Positions 22,049 to 33,604 are shown, counted from the first letter of the stretch. The stretch is 64,000 nt of DNA from Tachypleus tridentatus (GCF_004210375.1 NC_134831.1:42938035-43002034), one strand, 5' to 3'. Numbers and translations are program-made. Notes: generated by a model from the sequence alone, not told the origin.

Positions 22049-22324
22049 TGCTTGGCATGGCCAAGCGTGTTAAGGCGTGCGACTCGTAATCTGAGGGTAG
22101 CGGGTTTGCATCCCCGTCCCTCCAAACATGCTCGCCCTTTCAGCCGTGGAGGCGTTATAAATGACGGTCAATCCCACTATTCGTTGGTAAAAGAGTAACC
22201 CAAAAGTTGGCGGTGGGTGGTGATGACGAGCTGGCTTGCCTCTAGTCTTACACTGCTAAATTAGGGACGGCTAGCACAGATAGCACTCGAGTTACTTTGT
22301 GCGAAATTCAAAAAACAAACAAAC
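22049..22324 (+). mobile_element. SINE-1 in the intron before pseudo-exon 8
   Basis: A full SINE-1 ending in AAACAAACAAAC. Unit M has the empty site: TAATTCATGGCTTTTTATTT runs straight into exon 8 at 44630. The insertion is therefore private to L, and it leaves only about a dozen bases before the exon 8 acceptor. Confidence 0.9.
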
Positions 22325-23567
22325 AATATATTTCAGACGGCTTCCTTCTTTCTCTGGTCCTCATTTATACTTTGTATTATTTCTTTGTCGGGATGGTTTG
22401 TTATAATTTGTGTGATAGCGACTATTTCTTTCACAGGTCAGAATGATTTCCTCTTAGTGTAGGAACAATAAGTGTTCTATTTTAGTAAGTTTTAAAGATC
22501 AGAGTTTGTTGTTTTTATCATTCGTTTCCTTGGAAAAAAATAAAAGTAAATAAATGTCTAATTCGCAATGCAAATTAACAACCATGTTTTTATGATACTT
22601 AAAACTTTCACAATCTGCGACACCATAGAGCAATGAAAGCGTTTATATTACTTGTATCCTAAGTGGTCTAATGAGTTCCGCTATTGAAAGAAATATATCA
22701 TGTGCAATGGATCTATTATACGCTTGTCTTTTCGGATAAAGCGTAAGGGAGCAAAAAGGTATTGTTAAAAAATTAGATTTAGCGTAGCAGTGTTTTCTTG
22801 TGATCAATGCAATTATCAAAATTAATTGCAATTAATAATTAAGGAATTTGAGCTATTACCACATATTGGCTATGAGATTGATATACATTTATTATGTAAT
22901 ACAAATTACAATGAAATACATTAGAAATTAATAAACATATATCATGTGATTGCGTAATGATAAATAATTTATAAATTTGTGTCTATGTGCCTGTTTATTT
23001 GTTTCTTCTTTTCATAGGGATGTTGTGACTGTACGTACACAACCATTAATTTCAAGAATCTTTGACAGGAACAGCGAGGGAACTAGTTACGTAACTTTTG
23101 AACATTAGAAGTGATTTTCTTAATACTTGTTAATCTCCAGATGTCTTTAAAACTATAACAACACTGACTTCACTTCCTTTTTAATCAATATGTTATAAGG
23201 TATCTTAATGTTTGTTCATCTGTAGCTGTCCTGATAAAGATTTCTTTAACCCATGTCAAAGATGTTCATTAGCTGTCTTATGAAAACAAATTCATAAAAT
23301 AAAATGCTATATGTTGATAACTCATTGAATAAGTAACATATACTCTGACGTCTTCAGTAAGATAGTGGAGTAATGTAAACTGGAGTATAGATGTATTTGT
23401 TTGGTTAATCATGGCTTTTGTTCAGTGAGGTGTTTACGATTTGATGGGACTAAAGGATGAAACATTGAAAAATAAAATAATTTTCTCTGGATACCAGCTG
23501 TTTTTCTTTACTAACTATATTCATGTATTATTCTCATATATCATATACAAAGATTGCTATGAATCAG

Positions 23568-23965
23568 TTTGAACGAGTATGGCCATCCTCCTCTGACCGT
23601 TCTCTTCAACAAAATGTTTTCGCCCATATAATTCTAGCTTACAGAATGTTTTTATTCGCCATCACCTATAAACTATAGTGACTGTAATGCCTGAAACTTC
23701 CAGTCGATCAGCAATGTCGGAGATGCTGGAACCATCACGCCTGGCGCTAACAATCATTCCACAATCAAAGTCACTTAAATCACACACGTTCCCCATTCTA
23801 ATGTTTCGTCGAACAACAACTTATCGTCTTAACTCTTGACCATGTCTGCATGCTTTTTATATTGAGTGGAAGGTACACGATTCTTTGTTTCGCTGCTTGC
23901 CTTAAAGACCAGGTGTACCTAATAAATTGACCATTCAGTGTATATATGTATTCTTTAATAAACAA
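23568..23965 (-). mobile_element. Tc1-like transposon fragment, transposase N-terminus
   Basis: On the minus strand the frame from about 23797 reads MGNVCDLSDFDCGMIVSARR, then SSISDIADRLEVSGITV, one stop, then GRKHFVEENGQRRMAILV. This is the paired-type DNA-binding N-terminus of a Tc1 transposase lineage also abundant in fish genomes. The terminal sequence CAGGTGTACCTAATAAATTG at 23919-23938 is the usual outer end of that lineage. The C-terminal catalytic part is missing; the fragment stops where unit L homology with M stops. It differs from the Tc1 at 13860 and 60205. Confidence 0.8.
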
Positions 23966-24340
23966 AATGTAACTGTCCAAAATCTACATCCTATCGACAC
24001 CCTTTGTCACAAAATGGAGTAAAAATATCAATTTTTTCTTGCTAATTCAATGAGATACCGTTTGAAAACTGACTATAATATACATTTTTATCACTATAGT
24101 TTCAACTATTATCAACAACAATATTATTTCAAGTCTACTTATATTGATAGATAATTTCAGACTAACGTCAACAATAATATAATCATTATAAAACCTACGC
24201 CTAGAAACATTAGTCCAAAATTCATCTGAAACTATAATTCTCAATCAGTTGCACCACGAGCTGTGTTAACAACATTTTCACTTATATACTTTCGTTTCAC
24301 AAGCTAAGAAACGTTTATCTCTCAACTTGCGCCACTAGAA
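23965..24340. other. AT-rich spacer, nothing recognised
   Basis: Sequence between the Tc1 fragment and the second inverted arm. The small minus-strand frame at 24047-24244 shows no family features. Confidence 0.5.
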
Positions 24341-26963
24341 GCTCTTTATACTGATACAAACCATAAATTATGTTTGAGTGATCTAAAATTAGAATAATAC
24401 TTTATCTTTGCCCAATTTATGCCTTTAGTACCCACACATAAGATAAATAAAATAATATTTAAACCACAGAACCTATTTCTAACGGGGATTGTTGAGCTGA
24501 AATTACTAACCTAAAACTGTTTTCATAAACGTTTCGAACGTAAATGTTTTTCGCTACATAGTACAAGATAAAACCTCTACTTTTGCAGAGTTCTCTTGTG
24601 ATGAACATCCAATGAGTGTTTCAAGAAATTGTTATTAATTAATATAACAGAAAATAACAAGCAGAAAAAAGTTAATCTGGGTGAGATTTCGGGTAACAAA
24701 AGATGAATGTGAAAACAGAACAAAATGAAGATAAAAACGTTGACAAATTTGTTTTAAAGTTAAGAAATTAAGAATGGTATTTTGCCAACCTAAAACGTTA
24801 CAAAAGACAAGTGTAAAAAATACTCGTATGGAAATGTTATTCAACTAGTTTTTCAGTGTTACAACTTGTAAATGTGATAAGATGTTACTATAAGACCTGT
24901 TCTATTTTTAAACACTACATTTTTGTATAGTCCTTGAAGAATTTTCGAGAATTAGAAAACTGTATAAAAATAGTACTCCAACCGCACTGTGATCGCCATA
25001 TAAATTATCAAATACATGTTTCATTCAATCCAGAACTTTACAAGTCAACTGGAATGCAGTATAAACAATAGTGGTCAAAACTATTTTTACAAACCCTGTG
25101 TTACAATAGAACTTGTTATTGTATGATTAGAAATGTATATGGCGAATACAATATGGTTAGAATACAACTGTTATACACTATTCTAAATCATGGAAATCCC
25201 TGACGGGCAAGATAAAGAATGTAGCATTTAAAAAGGTAATAGGCCGTATAATAATGTCTTACGACAAATATAATTAAAAATTTACTATGTTTAAGATATT
25301 TGTGACTTTGATATCTGTTTTTGTTTAACACAGTGGGCTAAGATGTTATGCGAGCTGATAAGTACAGTATTAGAAATGTGTTGAATTTGTAAGAATTTCG
25401 CACAACGCTATACCAGGGCGATGTGCCCTAGCAGTCCATAATTTAGCACAGATAGACTAGACTTACTCGAAGGAAGGTAGATCGTTAACACCAAACATTA
25501 CTAACTCGTACATTGATTAATCGTCACATTATAATGGCCACACGGCTGGAAGGGCAAGCATGTTTGATGTGACAGGGATTTGAACCTACAGTGTAGAAAT
25601 TGCGAGCCATGAACCCCTAACCAGCAGGTCACAGGTGTAGGAAGAGAGTATTGTGGTGTATTAGATACGTGTATAAGGTGAATATTGTCATATTAAACAC
25701 TCATGATGGAGAATGTTATTATGTACAGTAACTGAAATATCTTCTAGTCAGTTATTTTTGTGATATCTTAGTTAGGTAATGAGGTGAGTATTGTGATGCA
25801 TTAGACACATGCAGAGAATGGACATATGACATGTAATACACGTATACAGGGTGGAGAAAATGATATTAAAATTTTCGAGGTGAATAATACTAGACAAAGT
25901 ATTTGTTACATATATTTCTTAAAATATGTTTATTTAAATTAACTTTTAAAGTATTCTTGTAAATGATGAGTCAGGATTGGCGTATTTAGAGACAGGATTG
26001 TATCAAAAGAATAGTAGATTTTGGTGGTTAAAATGATAAAATTGAAGTGCATGTAAAGTTAATATTATGGTTTTTTAGATACGTATGAGGTATTGGATTT
26101 GTTATGATTATAATGTTAAAGTAACATATATAAGGTAATTATTATATGTTTAAAATAGATCTATAATAACTATTATAAAGCATATTTACAGATCATGTAC
26201 AAGATTTAGAGTTACTTCTGTATTTTTATAAGGTTTCCAACTAGAGAACGCATTAATGTAGAGTTTACAGGAATTACAACATATATCACGGTTATAACGT
26301 TACTGTCACTTGTGTTCGGTAATCGTACAGGTATTCTGACGTTTCTGGAGTCATGACATTGGTAATACAATATGCATGTGTTAGTTAGAACAGCAAAAAG
26401 TTTTTGCTGATTCTGAAACACTTCTACTGTAACTTTATTAGAACTGCAACAAGCATATGCGCATTATATTAACACTACAACTTGTCTATAGTAATTTTTG
26501 TACAGTAATATACATGTAATTATAATACTTGTACTATATCATACTTTTAGTTACAATAGCAGTACTTAATGTTACATCAGTAGTAAAACTTTTGTGTTGT
26601 TACTTCAAGTGACTAATTATTGATATTATTGTTCTATAAACGTCTTATTTTTTAATTTTTTATTCATTTTAGCACTAAAAATGGGAAACACACAAAGAAA
26701 AAATTAATATTAAATAATTGTATTTATATTGTTATATTGTATAAATTTATTTGAATAGTTAACTGTTTTATAAAATTATGCAATATTTATTTATTTATTT
26801 ATCTTGAAATATATCAAATACTTGATATTTTAATATGTTTACATGTTTGTTGTGATATCTCTTACGCTACAATAACAATAATAAATAAGTAATCCTTTGG
26901 TTGTTTTTGACATTGTTTATTTTTTGTTTGTGCATCAGTGAAATGAAATAGAACTACGTTAGA
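24340..26963 (-). repeat. Inverted duplication, arm B
   Basis: Reverse complement of arm A (20-2680). Homology ends sharply at 26963, just after GAACTACGTTAGAAC, where arm A meets the TTTAG repeat. Indels of tens of bases separate the arms. The antisense frames at 24635-24844 and 26212-26421 echo, in reverse, frames of arm A, but both sides have broken frames. I treat this as non-coding. Confidence 0.75.
25388..25628 (-). mobile_element. SINE-1 copy, partner of 1186-1425
   Basis: Decayed minus-strand SINE-1 in arm B: GCCCTAGCAGTCCATAATTT, then GGCTGGAAGGGCAAGCATGT, then GAACCCCTAACCAGCAGGTC. It sits at the mirrored position of the SINE in arm A. Confidence 0.8.
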
Positions 26964-27490
26964 ACCAGACCGCTTTGAGTTTATTCGATATAGAATTTCT
27001 GGATAAAATCTGTAACCACTTCGTTAGCAGAATCCAAGTAAATATTTAGTTACAAATTAAAAGAATATTTTCAAGTCAGTGTTTGTCGAAGCACTAACAA
27101 TTTGTTTAGGTATATTTCTCAAAATAATTTAAAACCTTTCTCTTCTCTGAATAATTCTTCTAATAATACTCTGTTAGCTTAATGTTTGTGATGACAATTT
27201 TTTGCCAGGGAATATTGTGGTACATTATGATAAATAAAAAAACATCTGAAGTAACCCACTTTGCAGTTTGACGTTTAAAACAAAATATTGTATTACGTCA
27301 GTACAGAATCTGTTTTCCTGTGTGTCTCGGCAGATATACGGAATTACATGGTTAAAATCTTGGTTACAATTTCATGGTACAGATAGGCCATTCTAAAGAT
27401 TTGCAATTATAAAACAATAACAAAGGAAATAAAATAGTACCATCTGTTTTCGGACATAATTTATAATTTGTATCAGTATAAAGAGCTTTA
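26964..27490. other. AT-rich spacer, nothing recognised
   Basis: No coding frame of note on either strand. It lies between arm B and a CR1 fragment. Confidence 0.5.
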
Positions 27491-27494
27491 GGTA

Positions 27495-27705
27495 TAAACG
27501 GTTCATAGAAGGATAATTAGAATGGTGCCTGGGATGGAGTTGTTGTCATACGATGAGAGGTTTGAAATCTCTCAAATTTATTTTTCTTGAAAACAATAAG
27601 AGTTATTGAAGATCTGATTGATATGTTGAAGATTGTAAATGGATTGATAGATTTGATTTTTTATCCTTTTTCATACTTAACATAAATATAAATTTTGGCA
27701 AGGTA
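27495..27705 (+). mobile_element. CR1-like LINE fragment (RT C-terminal tail)
   Basis: Translates with breaks as RRIIRMVPGMELLSYDERF, then DLIDMLKIVNGLIDLIF. This is the same C-terminal signature as the CR1 copy at 5840-5990. Only about 200 bases remain, directly against copy 2 of the duplicated block. Confidence 0.7.
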
Positions 27706-27709
27706 GATC

Positions 27710-28922
27710 TCTGTGTCCTGATTCGTATCATGTAACAATAATAACATAAAAATACTCTAGCTTTTTTCTTGAAGTAAATAGTTTTAATTTTAACACGTTT
27801 TGAAAGGTGTTGTAGCAACGAGAAATAACGTTTAACACTTAAACCAAAAACATCTGGCCAGATAATTCGAAGAAGGTGGTTATGGCGGAGACTAAGTGAC
27901 TTCATCAGAGGTGTTTTAATAAACTAGCCGGTTACTGACATCGAACTGAGAAAACGTTGTGAATATTAACAACTGAACTATATTTAATAACTAGTCAAAT
28001 ATTTCTTACGTGAATTATGTATATCATACATTTTCTGTTAAAATGATGATTATTTATTCCAAATAGGTTTACAAATCTATCTAATCAACATTTCTTATAA
28101 GTTACAGACCAAGCATAAACCATCAATAGAACAAAAGGCAATTGATTTGTACTTACTAAAATGTAAAGTTTGGAATATACGTCAACTAAAAAGAATCTTA
28201 TTGATTCAATGTAACAAAGACAACAGATCAGAAACATAAATAGAAAAGAGTGAACTTTGTTTTTCGTTCTGTCAGTTTTATATTCATATTAACGACTCTT
28301 GCTTTTCATGTAGTTATTCTGGAAGAAAGAAAAGGAAATTTCACCGTATTGATAGATATCTAATACTGTGTACATTATGAAATAATTATTACAACACATG
28401 TACAAACAATAATTACGATACGCCACGTTTTATTTCTTACAGCTGTAGTTTCTTGTTTCCGTTTTATAATGTGCCTCGTATTTTGTTAGTGGTGTAGGTT
28501 CGTGTCTATGTATAAATAACGACATTGAAAATGTAAACTATCAAAAAACATATTTTGATACCAATTGATAATGTGTTTTGGTGTAGAACAAAGGTCTGTT
28601 GTTTGGGGAAATTTATCTTTTTAAGTAAAATGTTTTGAACTGTTTTCCTGTTTTAAACTTGAATATAATATCAGGAGAGAAACACTGTTAATGTGTTGAA
28701 AAATATTGTAATGAATAAAGTATAATGTTATTAAAGATGTTTTTATGTCAAATACGACACTCAGTATTAACTTACTTAATACCAATAGATCATTAACAAT
28801 TATTGTTTTCCATCATTGCTATTATTTCAGTTATATCATAACTATTTGTTTTTTTACAGGAGGCTATGTCATTCAGTTACAGTATTTTATTAACATGTCT
28901 TCTTTTACAAAATTTCAATAAA
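27710..28922 (+). repeat. Direct duplicated block, copy 2
   Basis: Same orientation as 2740-4125. It lacks the tandem-unit region of copy 1 and carries its own insertion at about 28070-28470. It ends at 28922 where the Penelope-like remnant of unit M begins, whereas copy 1 continues into different sequence. Confidence 0.7.
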
Positions 28923-28934
28923 TAAAAACAAACC

Positions 28935-29280
28935 GAAACAAAAATAAAATAAAAACACTGTACTAACTAAAAGGATCTCAAGGTACCAGCTATAATGTGG
29001 GGATATAAAAGGTATTCGAGGTTTTTGAAGTAACTGCTTAAGTAAGGAAAACATTGTGGTGGAGTTACACTGGCTATCACTCTACATTATACAGCAGTGG
29101 ACCCGTTGGAACTTCGTATTTATAACTGATGGTAGGCTTTAAATTTTACAAGAAAAGATATTACTTTTTATAGAATGATTAATAATTTTAGAATTCTTCA
29201 ATACGTTATGTCTAAAATTAATTACCAAATATGAAAGTTTAATTTTAGTTTCTCTTTTTTACGAACTTAATAAACCACTG
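28935..29280 (-). pseudogene. Penelope-like RT remnant, N-terminal part only (unit M)
   Basis: Minus-strand homologue of 9720-10065 and 51855-52165, including repeat R1 (28955-29100). The RT palm region is absent because the unit is truncated at about 28930. Frameshifts throughout. Confidence 0.6.
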
Positions 29281-31270
29281 ACTTGTAAGAGATATTTTAT
29301 AATATCTACAAGTAAGTATTTTCCTTTATCATGTCCAAAATCAAAAAAATTATCATTAATGTTCTTATTTTGTTAAGATTAAGTTTATAAAATTTTTACA
29401 AATTAATTAAAGTACACTGGTACTTGTATAAAAAGTATTATCCAAATTTCTACAAATTCCTGATAAATAAACTCCTTTTAATTTCTTATTTTCTTTGCCT
29501 CTATTTTTCTTACTTTTATTAAAACAGTCATCTGTAAACAAAAATTAACAATACAATATTTATTACTTAAATTCAAAGCAGTAGAGTTATAAAAATATTG
29601 GTTCAATTTATAAGGATATATTGTTTTCAATTTCGAAATGTAGAAGTTCTCTCGTTGAAGTCTATTGGTGTCTTCATTAACAATTTCTTACACACTTATC
29701 TTAACAGAGGTAAAAAGAGTGAATTCAAAAATTCTATAGAATTTATTAAATTAATTTTAACTTGAGATTTATGGAAAAGGTTTGAATTTGATCCACCTGT
29801 ACAGACACGCACAATACTTGTTAACATGCTGTTGGGCAACCTTTATCTCTCAGACATAAATGTTTGTATAGCAGTGGAGATAATAACAGCTGAGGAAAAG
29901 ATTATGTGAAAAATTAAAATTGCAAGTGCAAATAATAAATTTTAAGTGTTGGAAAACTGATTTCGGTTCAATAAAACTATGAAATCAGTTGAAAGAGCTT
30001 CCGTATACCGACACTGATTATTCCTATGTTATTAACATTTAGATACTTTTCGGGTTATGGAAATTATAAAAAAGTCATAGTTTAAAGCAAAGGAGAATAT
30101 GTTATAGGCTAATCACCTAACATCTGCCATCTCAGGGACTGATGAAGCCTCTCGTCCAACGCTGGTAATAGTTAATACGTTTACAGGTTTCTGATGTATT
30201 AAGCTGTCGGTGAAATTACTTTTTTCATGTGTATCATCAAAGTAAAAGATTAAAAACAAGAGTATGTTAATATTAAAAATCTAGTAGAAAGGAAACACAA
30301 AGTATAACATACTTTAGACGAAACATTGAATAAATCGAACCAATTACGAAAAAAAAATGAAAGAGATAGATAAAACGCACTCAGGGAATATCCTAATGTA
30401 TTCCCGTGTTTTGTGTTATCAAGTACTCTATATGTATTAATTTCTTATTTTATCAGATAAACAATTCAACTATTTTCAGATATTTCGCTGTGATGTTTTC
30501 GTCATATCTGCTATTTCTTTCTGAAATCTTATATTCAAAATGAAAGATAAATCAACAGTTTAGTCTCTGGGCTAAAGACACTGAAAACCAGATTTTGATA
30601 TTCGTGGTTACAGTGCAGGATTAAAGTTGAGTTCTGGTGATATTTCATTGTTATTACAAAACAATTTTTCATGATTATTCTTCTGTGATATTGAAAATAT
30701 TTCAATTCTTTAATCAACTATCCTCCGAACGGTTTCTCTTTTTGTTACGCTTGACCATTTTATAAGTAACTCTAAATCAACAGTCACACAAAATACGATT
30801 TAAAATGATTACGGATATTTAAACAAAAACTGATATCAAGGCAACTCATTTGTGAGAGGAATATGACAGTGTACGTAAATTTAGATATACTTTAATAGAT
30901 ATCTGTATCTTACATATCTTTCGATATGAGTAAGCAGAGCTGCCAAATATTGAAACAAGAATAATTACGTGAAAAGTGGTAAAATGGATGACTACCTGTG
31001 CTGCATGTTTATTTCTTAGAAAGTTGGACAGCTTACATACTTAAAAAATACACAATAATAAATTAGTATGGTTAAAACCCGTAAACTTAAATTACCTATT
31101 TAGTTACTGGTTAAAGCAGGAGAAGAAGAATTTTAATAAGACCATTCATGTAATTTACATTAATGCAGAATATGAAGAATTCTCTTGGCGGTACATGTGT
31201 GTGTGTGTGCGCGCTTATTTATTTATTTTTACGACTAGCTGCTGAAGTGTTCAGACGTGAGAATTCATCT
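29280..31270. other. Conserved non-coding part of the duplicated unit (M)
   Basis: Homologous to 10065-12030. The block at 29630-29890 is nearly the same in all three units. A (TG)n/(CG) microsatellite lies at 31195-31213. The 30535-30717 minus frame is not kept in L or R. Confidence 0.5.
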
Positions 31271-31279
31271 CTGTCATGT

Positions 31280-32092
31280 TGCCTTCACACCACAAACTTC
31301 CTTTGACGCCAATATCACTAGTACCCTTGGTAATTCTTGAGGAATGGACTTTGGATTTCTCCACTCGTCAATTTGTTGCCTTCATCGACCAGTTCAAAAC
31401 TAACGCCTCAGTTGACCCAAAAAAAACAATAATAAATTGCCGGTGAGACTTATTACTGCAGCCTTCAACACTCCAGGATCATGATTATTTTTGTAAACCA
31501 TGGAAAATACATATCAACGCTCATTGCTCCTCCACCAAAAGTTCGATTAGCTTATACTCGGTATTTATCAAGAACGTTATCTCTCTGTAACTCCAGCTGA
31601 AATTCAACATTCTCTGAAAACAACAACTTCCACAGAATCCACTTCAAGACCACAGGTTTACCAACTCACTTTGTTGAAGTCGTGACCGATCATAAACAGG
31701 TAGCTGATTATATACTTAACCACAGATGTACTTGCACTATTTTTATTTTAGTGTCGAACGTCCCCGAAGTCGACCAACTACTCTTCAACATGTCAAGTCT
31801 GTCAGTTAGACTACACCTCGTCCAGTGACCTTTTCATCTTCATGTATCCCATCTTCTGCAAGCAGCAATACTTAATTTATGTTAAGAAGAAAAACAAGAC
31901 TACTCTGAGAAACGTTGACGTTACCTTTCAGCAGCGACCCAAACAAATGAAGACAGTTTCATGCCAGACTCAATCCACGCTCGTTAAGACTATAGTCATA
32001 TCAACCGTTACAGATATCAACATCACATTCAGCAAGAACTCACAAACAAGATTTGCAAGAAGACACCAGTCATCCCAGACCGAAATATAACG
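31280..32092 (+). pseudogene. Gag-like coding remnant, plus strand (unit M)
   Basis: A short frame starting near 31280 (MLPSHHKLPLTPISLV, later FSTRQFVAFIDQFKTNASVD) ends at a TGA. Frame-broken sequence equivalent to the 110-codon frame of unit L follows, then an open stretch 31842-32090 rich in Thr, Gln and Lys, ending HQSSQTEI and a stop. L and M complement each other: where one is broken the other is open. This supports a common protein-coding ancestor, probably a retroelement gag, but I recognise no domain. Only this unit keeps the N-terminal piece, and R has lost the whole region. Confidence 0.4.
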
Positions 32093-32269
32093 ACTCATTA
32101 AGACAGATGGAATTAATCATTCAGTTTTGTATCCACGAACTGTATATATTTATCCTTCTAGTGCCTTAGATCGATCTTTTGTTCGATCGCATACTTAACA
32201 CTAAAAGTTGTATATTTTTTGAGTGTTTTTTTGTTATAAGCTTTCTATAACCATGATTTTCTTTCCAGT

Positions 32270-32420
32270 AACTTCCTGGCACAAGCAGGGTAGACTTTTC
32301 GGCGCCCTGATCGTGAAAGTGTGTTTCTCGGGGTGCTCCCGTTTCTCCCGACAGCAAATTCTGAGGTTTTGGATCTACAGATTCCAATCCTCTTGTGTAT
32401 GTGTTTTTTTTTTTTTAATG
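32270..32420 (+). repeat. Dispersed 3'-UTR-like motif
   Basis: Contains GTGTTTCTCGGGGTGCTCCC and CGGCGCCCTGATCGTGAAAG, followed by a T-run. The reverse complement of a related sequence is at 17290-17400 in the 3' end of the minus-strand LINE. It resembles the 'CCGGAGTACCC GGAGAAAACCC' repeat found in many animal genomes. That resemblance is from memory. Confidence 0.45.
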
Positions 32421-32623
32421 TAGAGTTAATATTTAACCTCTCGTGAACCATTAGACCTTTACCACCAGATTGCATTACAAACTCGTTAACTTTAAATCTT
32501 GTCGGTTTAGCTATTAATAATCAATCACTAGCCCAGTTGAATTTTATATGACGAGTATGGCGAAGAGAAGGTCTTTTCTGAGCGCCCTTGATTGCTTTGC
32601 TTCTCTTTTTGAGATGCAAAGAG

Positions 32624-32945
32624 TTAAATCGAAATACCTGCAACGAATTTCATTTTTTCACATGTGTGTGGTTCATTCCATTTTGATTTTTTTTTTCCTG
32701 CGCGAGGCACCGGAGGAGGATTCGAATCCTGGACGCGTCCACAATTTCGCTCGGATTGGCTTGGTAGATGAACGTGGCTACTTGAAGCGGCGTGAGGTTT
32801 GGCAATACGCCTTCGATGATAACAGGGGAGATCGGTGGGGTAATGGCATGACAGGTCCCGGCATCCAGAACAGCATGATAGCAGAGAGAAAAGATTTGTT
32901 GTTTGTAACTGCAACTAAATACAAGGCGCAGGTGGTCTTCTGATA
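32624..32945 (-). pseudogene. Retroelement ORF1-like remnant, minus strand (unit M)
   Basis: On the minus strand one frame reads CYHAVLDAGTCHAITPPIS, then PNLTPLQVATFIYQANPS and DASRIRILLR, matching 13089-13364 of unit L. Replacements between the two copies are conservative in this frame. The plus-strand frame of 131 codons (32548-32943) over the same DNA has no such support and is probably a shadow. The domain resembles the RNA-binding part of LINE gag proteins. Family uncertain. Confidence 0.4.
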
Positions 32946-33384
32946 GTACGCCGGTTATCGATATTAGTGAACCACGTTCGAATCCATGCGATTACATAAT
33001 ACAAATTTTATACTTTAAGCTATTAGAGTCTAATAAGAGTAACAGTCAATCTTTAATTTTGTGAGTGGAGTGAGGGAAATGCAACTTACACGTTGTCATT
33101 TCCTTCGGGACAGTAGTTAAATATTATAATCGGTGGGTTCAGCTTCAAACAGATACAATAAAATCAAATATAAACCTTTATATGAAAGAAATTTTTCGTC
33201 TTCTCAGGCCTTTTGATAACAAGTTCATAATTTTGTTTCACGTTTTACGATTATCTTTAGGTATTAGCGTGAAATTTAACAAAAAGTGTTTTATCTCTAC
33301 TGTTAAACAAGCTTGATTTTGAAACTAAATGTTTGCAGATGTTCTACCAGAGGGAAAGTAACAAGTTTACGCACTTACAATGTC

Positions 33385-33592
33385 GAATCCTCGTAACAAC
33401 AAACATGTTCGCTCTTTCAGCCATGCAGGCGTAATAAAATCATGGTCAATCCCACTCTTCGTTAATAAAACATTAGTCTAAGAGTTGGTTGTGGGTGATG
33501 ATGACTAGTTGCCTTCTTTTTAGTGTTGCATTGCTTAATTACGGAAAGCTAGTGCAGACATCCTTCGTGCAGCTTTAGCACGAAATTCAAAA
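33385..33592 (+). mobile_element. SINE-1, head-truncated
   Basis: Starts within the B-box region (AATCCTCGTAACAACAAACA) and runs to the CACGAAATTCAAAAGAAAC tail. The tRNA-like A box is missing. Confidence 0.75.
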
Positions 33593-33604
33593 GAAACAAA
33601 CTGC

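Larger units (their letters stand above)
16089..23108 (+). pseudogene. MFS transporter pseudogene (unit L copy)
   Basis: Paralogue of the intact gene at 37692-45152. Exon 1 is absent. Exon 2 (16089 on) has Gly to stop (TGA, 16171-16173) and has lost its donor. Exons 3 and 4 are deleted at about 16335. Exon 5 (20272 to about 20702) has an in-frame TAA at 20338-20340, contains a SINE-2, and its donor is GC. Exon 6 (20972-21094) is intact, with AG and GT. Exon 7 (about 21619-21815) reads well (GIETVLLFTIVATSLEEKV) but its donor is GC. Exon 8 (22337-22436) is open and 100 bases long, as in the intact gene. Exon 9 has lost the segment encoding the LFPE region but keeps SYVTFEH and a stop (23106-23108). 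A LINE lies in the intron before exon 5. It is clearly non-functional. Confidence 0.9.
7875..23568 (+). repeat. Segmental duplication unit L
   Basis: The first of three direct copies of a segment ending in an MFS transporter gene. Homology with unit R starts at the Penelope-like remnant (7875 versus 49965, around ACATTACTGATATATTATTG). Homology with unit M ends just after the transporter 3' flank (23568 versus 45602). L has large deletions relative to M: exon 1 with its flanks, and exons 3 and 4. It also carries private insertions, namely the LINE at 16895-20011 and SINEs at 20432 and 22049. It shares with R, but not with M, a Tc1 element replacing the upstream part of the second Penelope remnant. 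Confidence 0.85.

Noticed and set aside
32548..32943. 131-codon plus-strand frame, the longest in its area
   Set aside because: The copy in unit L keeps conservative replacements on the minus frame instead; the plus frame has a T-run and no family features.
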